A stretch of 6,601 nucleotides of DNA from Desulfobacteraceae bacterium (lineage in GTDB: Bacteria > Desulfobacterota > Desulfobacteria > Desulfobacterales > Desulfosalsimonadaceae): positions 1-6,601 of the forward strand of contig SLPT01000240.1 of NCBI GenBank assembly GCA_007131845.1. Reading direction: 5' to 3'. Numbering within the stretch: the first letter of the stretch is position 1; each line of letters starts with the position of its first letter. The notes beneath the pieces are model-generated. The model saw nothing but the letters and a program-made list of their open reading frames with translations, was not told the origin of the DNA and did not search any database. Positions 1 through 5,948 of this stretch are shown here, piece after piece. A program made the translations under genes and the position numbers.

Positions 1-95
1 ATTGAACGATAAAGCCTCACTATAATTTTTTTTTTTTTTTTTTTAAACGGCAATTTTTTATATCTTTTTTTTCTATTTATTAGGCTAGCCTTCAT
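1..95 (-). CDS. Probable start of a further gene, lysine-rich N-terminus, cut by the window edge; product unknown
   Basis: Reading the minus strand, an ATG at 95-93 opens a frame that stays open for 31 codons to the window edge. An AGAGG site lies at 108-104, 8 bases upstream, which is ideal spacing. The peptide begins MKASLINRKKRYKKLPF, continues with six lysines encoded by an A19 run, and then IIVRLYRS. The start is very basic, as is common for a cytoplasmic N-terminal tail before a membrane segment, but no such segment can be seen here. A second ATG at 99-97 sits only 4 bases from the ribosome binding site and hits TAG after four codons, so 95 is the better start. The orientation matches the operon, 141 bases after the glycosyltransferase stop. 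I do not recognise the family. A short open frame in AT-rich DNA could also arise by chance; the ribosome binding site is the main support. Confidence 0.45.
   Translation of the reverse strand, partial: MKASLINRKKRYKKLPFKKKKKKIIVRLYRS
26..44. repeat. Homopolymer of 19 T (A19 on the minus strand)
   Basis: An uninterrupted run of 19 T on the plus strand. On the minus strand it falls 17 codons into the probable ORF starting at 95 and encodes six lysines plus the first base of an isoleucine codon. It is by far the longest homopolymer in the window. Runs of this length are prone to slippage in replication, transcription and sequencing. The 25 bases to its left show no GC-rich hairpin, so it does not look like the U-tract of a terminator for a plus-strand gene. 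Confidence 0.95.
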
Positions 96-103
96 ACATA
101 TAA

Positions 104-108
104 CCTCT
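104..108 (-). promoter_or_regulatory. Shine-Dalgarno site for the ORF at the left edge
   Basis: The coding strand reads AAGAGGTTAT just before ATGT-ATG. AGAGG lies 8 bases from the ATG at 95-93. It is the main evidence that the stretch to the left is a gene and not spacer. Confidence 0.45.
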
Positions 109-236
109 TATTCGTTTTCAATACAAAAGCAATTTTCTTGCAAGGCTTCTTTAATACCCAAATAAATCTAAAAACTCCAATTTTATGAAGTTCCTAACAC
201 TTACACCAATATCATAAATTAACTAAATCAAAAACT

Positions 237-1400
237 TTAAGTGTAGAGATTAAGTTTTAAAATACTATCTAACTCAGAAAATATATGTTTTCTGCTGAAC
301 TGCTTTTTGTCAATGCAGCTATTGGTATTACATTGTATTTTAAATAAAGAATTTAGTATATCTCTTTTATTATTGCTAACTGATATACCATTATTATAAT
401 CATTAAGTACTCTTTGCAAGTAACCTTCAGCGCAGTCATTAATTGACAGAATGTACTTATCTAAAGCAATATAATCATAAATTTTTGTTGTTGGCTCATA
501 TGCATGTCCACCCGTAATGATCAAACCTATATCACTGGCTTTTATGTAAGCTAGTGCTTTTTTATATGTTAAGTACCCAGTTTCAATAATATATTTTTTC
601 ATAAAGTAATATTTCTCAATAAATTCTCGAACTGCTTTTTCTTTCTTCCCAACGTGGACAAAGTATATTTTTCTGTCATTCATAGTGTTGAATTCTTTTA
701 ATGCTTCCAAAAAAGGGATTGGATTTCTAAAGGAATCAAATTTACCGCTATACAATATGGTAACCCCGTTTTTTTTCAAATCAATTTCTTCGAGTTTTGT
801 AAAATCATCTTCATCAAATCCATTTGGAATTGTCAAAAACCGTTTTGCAGGCACTTTCTGATAGCAACTTTTGTACAAATTGGTTGCTTCAGGTGTCACG
901 TTCAATATAAAATCAGCATGTTTAATGATGAACGGTTCTATTAGGTTTGCGGTTATCTGGCTTCTTTTTGATAGATCATAAGGAGATACCGACCAGGGAT
1001 CTCTAAAATCTAATATATAAGGAATTTTACTAGTTTTTTTATAAACCGGTGCCACAATCCAATGCAAAAAAGGACCCCCAGTATAATAAATATAATCATA
1101 ATCATTATTCTTGATTAACTTTTTCATACATAAAAACAAATCTTTTAACCAGTATATGCTTGGATTATTATATCTCATAAATTTATTCATTCGTTTTGTT
1201 CGAATGACTGTAACATCATTCGGAACATCCTTCAATGTATTTTTATCAATTTCGCTATTATTAAAAAAATCTTCTTTTACAGTGATTACTGTAATAGACC
1301 ATCCGAGTTCATTAAAGTATTTAATTAACTTTCTAACTCTTATCCCACCTACTCCGTTATAAGGAGCAAAATGGTAAGAAATCACTAGTAATTTTGCCAT
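237..1400 (-). CDS. GT4-fold glycosyltransferase, 387 aa
   Basis: Likely a retaining, nucleotide-sugar-dependent glycosyltransferase of the GT-B fold (GT4-like) that adds a sugar to the growing repeat unit at the cytoplasmic face of the membrane. The N-terminal acceptor domain opens with the typical segment FAPYNGVGGIRVRKL (residues 11-25). It also carries a TGGPF loop (107-111) and DFRDPW (131-136), a signature of one GT4 branch. The C-terminal donor domain starts near IPNGFD (191-196), has the strand ILYSGKF (215-221), and holds the nucleotide-sugar site around YEPTTKIYDYIA (301-312), with Glu302 and Lys306 in the expected places. There is no signal peptide or membrane segment. The length is normal for the family. 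The start at 1400 has AGGG 3 bases and AAGG 9 bases upstream. It follows the membrane protein gene by 56 bases with no terminator hairpin between. Donor and acceptor cannot be read from the sequence. Confidence 0.88.
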   Translation of the reverse strand: MAKLLVISYHFAPYNGVGGIRVRKLIKYFNELGWSITVITVKEDFFNNSEIDKNTLKDVPNDVTVIRTKRMNKFMRYNNPSIYWLKDLFLCMKKLIKNNDYDYIYYTGGPFLHWIVAPVYKKTSKIPYILDFRDPWSVSPYDLSKRSQITANLIEPFIIKHADFILNVTPEATNLYKSCYQKVPAKRFLTIPNGFDEDDFTKLEEIDLKKNGVTILYSGKFDSFRNPIPFLEALKEFNTMNDRKIYFVHVGKKEKAVREFIEKYYFMKKYIIETGYLTYKKALAYIKASDIGLIITGGHAYEPTTKIYDYIALDKYILSINDCAEGYLQRVLNDYNNGISVSNNKRDILNSLFKIQCNTNSCIDKKQFSRKHIFSELDSILKLNLYT

Positions 1401-1456
1401 TTTCCCTAACCTTCATTTCATACTTTATTGTATTACTAATTACTCACGTGTTATTG

Positions 1457-2770
1457 CTAATTAGAGATAAGTCGTTTTTGTTTATTTTTCTTAATTATCA
1501 GGGGCTCATAATTTTTGCTGTCCATAATCAATGCTAACAATATCAAAAATATCGGCACTATTTTCTGTCTATGCCGCATTGCGGTACCAGCGTTATAAAC
1601 TCCAATCCCGAAAATCAAGGATACGCTAATTAAGGCTAATACCAAGCCCGTGATTAAAACTTTTTTATCCTTGAGATTTCGCCTGTTCATTATGAAGTAT
1701 ATTATGGTTCCTAAGTATAAAACTGAATCGGAAAAAAAGGTAAACATATCTGTAAAATTTCGCCAATCGATTGGTAGTGGAGCTGTCAGGAAATAAAAAG
1801 CCCTTATTGGGCTATAAAGAATTAATTGGAAAAGGTTGTCAATTGTCATATCTGTAAGATATACAGACCCACCAATTCTTCTGTCTGCAGTTTCATAAAT
1901 ATCTGCAATTTCATCATCAGGACCTAAAAATTGGCTCAAAAAAAGATAATTAAACGGAATGGCAACAAGAAATACAACTATGGTAAGCAATAGAAAGACA
2001 TATATAGTTTTTGAATTAAATCCATATTTGTTCATTCCTCTTATGTAAAACAAAAAAATAAAAGCATAACCAATAAATATTCCTATAACACCTGAATGAA
2101 AAATACTAGCCAGACCCAGCATTGATAAAGTGAGAAAAATGTCAATATTTAGGCCTGCTTTAAACCATCTAACAAAAAAGTATAAAGAACATACTACAAA
2201 AAAAGCAACTACAATTTCTCTTAAGAAAAGCGCTGACATTAGAACAGAGGCAGGGAAAAAAGCAGCTAAAAAAACAACCAATTTAACTACCCTGGGTTTT
2301 AGCTCAAGCATCATCATCATTTCATAAATTATAAAAACTGCTGAGAGTCCGAGTAAAACATTTATGTAGTGTCCAAACATTTGTTGAGGCCCAATCCAAT
2401 GAAAAAGAAGGCCATTATATTTTGCAAAATATTCACCACGGATGGATTCATTTAATAAGTCAAGGTTCTGTGCAATTGCCAAAGCTGATCCATAAAATGC
2501 AACAGCATCGTGACCGGTATTGGGCAGTATAAATATATGCTTTGCGTATAAATCCCATAACATAACTGATACCCTGGCTAAAAAAGCGCCGAAAAAAATT
2601 ATATAGTATTTGTTTTTAAAGGCTATCAGTATCGCCATTGTATATAGTACATGTATAGAAACTGCCATAGTTGAAACAAGCACGAAATCTGTTACATAAG
2701 GCTTTATTAAAGCCAGTATTATTATTTCAAATAGCAAGCCTATCCAGATTAGTTTCAAAATAAGCTTCAA
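1457..2770 (-). CDS. Multipass membrane protein, candidate Wzy-like polymerase or GT-C glycosyltransferase
   Basis: An integral membrane protein with roughly 11 to 13 hydrophobic segments. Numbering from an ATG at 2800, they include about 14-34, 37-60, 65-82, 141-161, 168-190, 193-212, 234-254, 264-286, 321-340, 355-371, 379-400 and 411-427. Two hydrophilic stretches stand out: about 88-138, with GHDAVAFYG (96-104), and about 290-318, which is rich in charge. Conserved-looking polar spots are Arg194-Glu195 inside a membrane segment and RHRQK (409-413) before the last one. Position among glycosyltransferases, size and topology fit a polysaccharide polymerase. The Asp-containing loop after the third segment also resembles GT-C (GT39/GT83-like) enzymes, so the family is not settled. 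I place the start at TTG 2770-2768 because a perfect AGGAGG lies 10 bases upstream. The ATG at 2800 has no ribosome binding site and begins 5 bases after the previous stop. The TTG start gives a natural MKLILKLIW N-terminus. Confidence 0.72.
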   Translation of the reverse strand: MKLILKLIWIGLLFEIIILALIKPYVTDFVLVSTMAVSIHVLYTMAILIAFKNKYYIIFFGAFLARVSVMLWDLYAKHIFILPNTGHDAVAFYGSALAIAQNLDLLNESIRGEYFAKYNGLLFHWIGPQQMFGHYINVLLGLSAVFIIYEMMMMLELKPRVVKLVVFLAAFFPASVLMSALFLREIVVAFFVVCSLYFFVRWFKAGLNIDIFLTLSMLGLASIFHSGVIGIFIGYAFIFLFYIRGMNKYGFNSKTIYVFLLLTIVVFLVAIPFNYLFLSQFLGPDDEIADIYETADRRIGGSVYLTDMTIDNLFQLILYSPIRAFYFLTAPLPIDWRNFTDMFTFFSDSVLYLGTIIYFIMNRRNLKDKKVLITGLVLALISVSLIFGIGVYNAGTAMRHRQKIVPIFLILLALIMDSKNYEPLIIKKNKQKRLISN

Positions 2771-2780
2771 GTTATTTTTG

Positions 2781-2786
2781 CCTCCT
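2781..2786 (-). promoter_or_regulatory. Perfect Shine-Dalgarno (AGGAGG) that favours a TTG start at 2770
   Basis: CCTCCT on the plus strand is AGGAGG on the coding strand. It lies inside the longest reading frame of the membrane protein (codons for Ala-Gly-Gly, residues 5-7 from the ATG at 2800) and 10 bases before an in-frame TTG at 2770-2768. The ATG at 2800 has only an AT-rich stretch upstream, so the TTG is the better-supported start. Confidence 0.6.
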
Positions 2787-2805
2787 GCTGGAATTAGCAT
2801 TTAAA

Positions 2806-3930
2806 TTAATTATGTTTAGTGGAAAATAATTTTTCATGCTCTTTGAGGTAAAAATTCTCTAACCACTTAGCTGTTTCGACGATATCATAACCTTTAGTTT
2901 TTATTAGCTCAGTTTTGCCGATTCTTAAATATCCATTAGCATATTTTAAAATATTTTCAGCCCACTGGTTCGCTGGAGCTTTTAAGGATTCAGCTTCAAT
3001 TAATTCAGTCACATAAGCTTCTTTCGGTATAGTATCAGCAACTATGCAATGTAAACCAGTTGCCTGAGCTTCAATAGTGACAAGACCTAAGCCTTCATGA
3101 AGAGATGGAAATATAAAAACATCCATGGCCTGTAATAAATCTGGAACATCAGAGCGAACACCTGCAAAAATTACTTTATCTGTCAGCCCCAAATCATGAA
3201 CTTTTTTTTCAATATCATGACGTAGATTACCATCTCCGACTAACATTAGAATCGCTTGTTCATTTTTATCATATACAGCTTTAAAAATTTCAATTATAAA
3301 GTCATGATTTTTGTAATATATAAAATTACCTATATGACCAAGTACAAATTTATCTTCAATTTGGAATTCATTTCTTTTTTTATTTCTTTTATTCTGATCG
3401 AAAACAAATTTACTTAGGTCTATAGCATTTTTTATAATTACAAAAGCTTCTTTTTTACCGAATAGCCAAAATCCTGCAGGTTCGGAACATGCAAAAAGAT
3501 AATCAGAATTATTTTTTAATAAATATCTGGATATTATTTTTGCCTTGGATAATATATTTCCCCAATAGTTAGTATGAGAATGGGCAATAGTAATAATTCC
3601 ATTTTTTTTTGCTACTCTCAGATAAAAACCTGCTGTAGTCAAAACATGCGCATGCAAGATTACCCATCTGTCCTTATATTTTTTGAAGATTTTGTCCCAG
3701 GCTTTTAGATAAGTGAAGTGGTTAAATATTTTGTAGCGTGGGACATGATAGACAGAACCGCCTAATGAAATAATTTCATTATCATAAGCACAATTATCTT
3801 TTGTATGTATAACAAAATCAAATTGAACTTTATCTCTATCAATATTTCGGTAAATATTCATAACCATTGTTTCTGCTCCGCCTATATCAGTTCGACCAAA
3901 GCAGTGTAAAATACGAATTGGTTCAGCCAT
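2806..3930 (-). CDS. GT4 glycosyltransferase, EpsF/CapM-like, 374 aa
   Basis: A GT-B fold glycosyltransferase (family GT4) that should transfer a sugar from a nucleotide donor to a lipid-linked or growing polysaccharide acceptor in the cytoplasm. The N-terminal domain starts with the hallmark DIGGAETMVMNIYRNID (15-31), where the Gly-Gly loop contacts the donor phosphate. HAHVL (93-97) and AHSHTNYWG (116-124) follow. The C-terminal domain begins near VLGHIGNF (196-203), has MLVGDGNLR (229-237), and carries the EX7E motif of retaining GT4 enzymes at Glu279 and Glu287 within PSLHEGLGLVTIEAQ. The sequence most resembles the EpsF type of exopolysaccharide gene clusters. Length is normal and no membrane segment is seen. 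The start at 3930 is supported by GAGGGGG 4 bases upstream. It lies 28 bases after the asnB stop and 5 bases before the next possible ATG, a tight operon arrangement. The sugar specificity is unknown. Confidence 0.9.
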   Translation of the reverse strand: MAEPIRILHCFGRTDIGGAETMVMNIYRNIDRDKVQFDFVIHTKDNCAYDNEIISLGGSVYHVPRYKIFNHFTYLKAWDKIFKKYKDRWVILHAHVLTTAGFYLRVAKKNGIITIAHSHTNYWGNILSKAKIISRYLLKNNSDYLFACSEPAGFWLFGKKEAFVIIKNAIDLSKFVFDQNKRNKKRNEFQIEDKFVLGHIGNFIYYKNHDFIIEIFKAVYDKNEQAILMLVGDGNLRHDIEKKVHDLGLTDKVIFAGVRSDVPDLLQAMDVFIFPSLHEGLGLVTIEAQATGLHCIVADTIPKEAYVTELIEAESLKAPANQWAENILKYANGYLRIGKTELIKTKGYDIVETAKWLENFYLKEHEKLFSTKHN

Positions 3931-3958
3931 TTTTCCCCCTCAGGTTATGTCAGAGATA

Positions 3959-5854
3959 TTATGAATTAGATATTTCAAAATATTTTTTATACCATCTTTG
4001 AAAAACAAACAAGGTCCACAGCTCACTGTAACGATTTTTTTTCTGGGAAAAATGCTCATCAAGAATTATTTTTATATATTTATAATCGAATAGACCCTGC
4101 TCTCTAATCCGATCTGGATCTAGCTCGGTAACCAATTCAGCTTTAAGCTCTTTCCTAAGCCACTTTGCAATTGGGACTGTGAATCCCTTTTTTTTTGCTG
4201 ATAAAAGCTCACCGGGTATTAGGTCTTCAAATGTGTCTTTCAAAATTATTTTAGTATTATTGGCACTAATTTTATAATTATTAGGAATTTTGGCCGCGAA
4301 CTCTATGACATCTTTATGAAGCATTGGTGTGCGAGTCTCAAGAGAACACAACATGCTTGCTCTATCGACCTTCGTTAACATATCTCCTTCTAAGACCACC
4401 TTAAAATCAGTATAGAAAGAACTTGACATTTCGTCTTTGGTTTCATGCTGCAAAAAATAGTAATCACTGATCAATTCTGTACTGTTTAAATCTAGCCAGT
4501 TTTCCTTTAAAAGATGTGAGAGTTCTTCTTGTTTAAAGCCCAAGGACATAAGGCTTCTACGCTGCTCAAATATGGTCTTGTCAGCATTATCTATGACTTT
4601 ACGAATCTTTCGCATTATAGGCCTATTGTCCGGCAAAGCATAGGCAGCTTTATAAATTATGTTATTCCTGAACCATTTGGGTAATTTTTTATATTTATCT
4701 GAGTAAAAACTTATTAAATACTTATTATACCCACCAAATAACTCATCACCTGCATCACCGGTTAGTACTGCTTTAACGTATCTTTTTGCATAATTTGAAA
4801 TCATATATGTTGGTATAAGTGATGAATCAGCGAAGGGTTCGTCAATATTCCCCAATATCTTGCTTAATTCTGGAATCGCATCATTGTAATCTAAATAATA
4901 AAGATGATGGTTTGTTTTATGAAAATTAGATACTTTTTGTGCTTTATTGCTCTCATCGTGCTGCTTGTCTTTATAGCCGATAGTAAACGTATTGACCTGC
5001 TTGCCTGATATTTTAGACATTATACCAACAATTATAGAAGAGTCTATTCCACCGCTTAAAAAAGCACCGAGTGGAACATCGGAAACCATGCACTCTTCAA
5101 CTGCGTTAAACAATGTTTCTCTCAGCTTTTTTTTACACTGATCATAGTCATTTATTAAGCTAGCATCGCTGTATTTTACATCCCAGTACTGTTCAATTTT
5201 TAAATTGTTATTTTCATCCACTATCATATAATGACCGGGAAGTAATTTGATCACATCATTATAAATAGTAAGTGGGGCTGGAATGTAGGTAAGCTGCAGA
5301 AATTGGTTCAAGGCTTTTTTGTTTATAGATTTGTTAACAAACCCGGTAGAAATTATACTTTTTAACTCAGATGCAAAGATGAAAAAAGTAGAGTCTTTGT
5401 AATAATATAAGGGCTTTTCACCTGCCCTGTCCCTTGCAAGCGTTATTTTCTTTTGCTTTAGATCATAAATTGCAATTGTGAACATGCCCTTTAGCTTATT
5501 AAAACACTCATATCCATATTCCTCAAAGCAATGCAGGGCAACCTCAGTATCACTTTGGGTCGCAAATATATGTCCTTTGGCTAATAAATCCTGCTTTAAT
5601 GTTTTATAGTTATAAATTTCTCCATTCATAATGATGACTAAAGACTTGTTCTCATTAAATATTGGCTGTTGGCCGGTAGTTAAATCAATAATTGATAACC
5701 TTCTCATCCCAAGACCAATATCATCCTGTATATAAATACCTTCATTATCCGGCCCACGGTGAAAAATATTTTCGTTCATGGTATTAATCAAGTGAGCAAT
5801 CTGTTCTTTATTCAGTATAGAATCATTTTGTTTATATCCATTTATTCCGCACAT
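3959..5854 (-). CDS. asnB: AsnB-type asparagine synthase / glutamine-dependent amidotransferase, 631 aa
   Basis: The family forms an amide from a carboxylate using glutamine and ATP, classically asparagine from aspartate. The class II glutamine amidotransferase domain (about 2-210) has the catalytic Cys2 directly after Met, HRGPD (32-36), RLSIIDL (52-58), NGEIYNY (77-83) and RDRAGEKPLYY (141-151). The synthetase domain (about 230-625) has the ATP-binding PP-loop SGGIDSS (267-273), TGDAGDELFGGY (365-376) and LTKVDRASM (493-501). All key residues appear intact and the length is typical of the copies found in polysaccharide loci. The start is fixed because Cys2 must be the second residue; GAGAGGTG lies 10 bases upstream. 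It sits between a UDP-sugar dehydrogenase and glycosyltransferases. By analogy with WbpS of Pseudomonas aeruginosa O6 and WbtH of Francisella, it may amidate a uronic acid in the polysaccharide and not make free asparagine. The family call is firm; the substrate is inferred. Confidence 0.93.
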   Translation of the reverse strand: MCGINGYKQNDSILNKEQIAHLINTMNENIFHRGPDNEGIYIQDDIGLGMRRLSIIDLTTGQQPIFNENKSLVIIMNGEIYNYKTLKQDLLAKGHIFATQSDTEVALHCFEEYGYECFNKLKGMFTIAIYDLKQKKITLARDRAGEKPLYYYKDSTFFIFASELKSIISTGFVNKSINKKALNQFLQLTYIPAPLTIYNDVIKLLPGHYMIVDENNNLKIEQYWDVKYSDASLINDYDQCKKKLRETLFNAVEECMVSDVPLGAFLSGGIDSSIIVGIMSKISGKQVNTFTIGYKDKQHDESNKAQKVSNFHKTNHHLYYLDYNDAIPELSKILGNIDEPFADSSLIPTYMISNYAKRYVKAVLTGDAGDELFGGYNKYLISFYSDKYKKLPKWFRNNIIYKAAYALPDNRPIMRKIRKVIDNADKTIFEQRRSLMSLGFKQEELSHLLKENWLDLNSTELISDYYFLQHETKDEMSSSFYTDFKVVLEGDMLTKVDRASMLCSLETRTPMLHKDVIEFAAKIPNNYKISANNTKIILKDTFEDLIPGELLSAKKKGFTVPIAKWLRKELKAELVTELDPDRIREQGLFDYKYIKIILDEHFSQKKNRYSELWTLFVFQRWYKKYFEISNS

Positions 5855-5905
5855 TTTTCATTTGCACCTCTCGTGAGTCCATCTTCACTATTACTTATAT
5901 TTGTA

Positions 5906-5935
5906 TAGCTTTTAATATAAGCTAATATTTTAGCT
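5906..5935 (-). other. Overlapping inverted repeats in the spacer before asnB, mutually exclusive hairpins
   Basis: In the 94-base AT-rich spacer between the dehydrogenase stop and asnB, three related elements can pair. On the plus strand, TAGCTT (5906-5911) is complementary to AAGCTA (5919-5924). AGCTAA (5920-5925), which overlaps the second element, is complementary to TTAGCT (5930-5935). The middle element can therefore pair with either side but not both. Stems are only 6 bp and loops 7 and 4 bases. No U-tract follows on the coding strand, so this is not a standard terminator. The rest of the spacer holds the asnB ribosome binding site; I see no convincing -35/-10 promoter. Confidence 0.35.
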
Positions 5936-5948
5936 GTTTATTTTATTA

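Noticed and set aside
11..44. Rho-independent terminator on the plus strand using the T19 run
   Set aside because: No GC-rich inverted repeat precedes the run, and no plus-strand gene is visible. The run fits better as part of a minus-strand frame.
82..91. Perfect 10-base palindrome AGGCTAGCCT
   Set aside because: Single occurrence, within the probable ORF; short palindromes of this length occur by chance and there is no second copy to suggest an operator or repeat family.
231..258. AT hairpin around the stop of the first glycosyltransferase (AAAACTTTAA paired with TTAAGTTTT)
   Set aside because: The stem is almost all A:T with a bulge, lies partly inside the coding end, and is not followed by a U-tract on the coding strand, so it is not a credible terminator.
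1111..1362. Open frame of 83 codons on the plus strand
   Set aside because: It lies wholly inside the GT4-fold glycosyltransferase gene on the other strand, has no recognisable domain, and opposes the direction of every other gene.
2309..2320. Four tandem CAT units (ATG x4 on the coding strand)
   Set aside because: It encodes four methionines in a membrane helix. Four triplet units are too few for likely instability, and any change would keep the frame.
2130..2327. Open frame of 65 codons on the plus strand
   Set aside because: It is the reverse complement of hydrophobic codons of the membrane protein, which gives a lysine/threonine-rich shadow peptide. It has no ribosome binding site that I can see.
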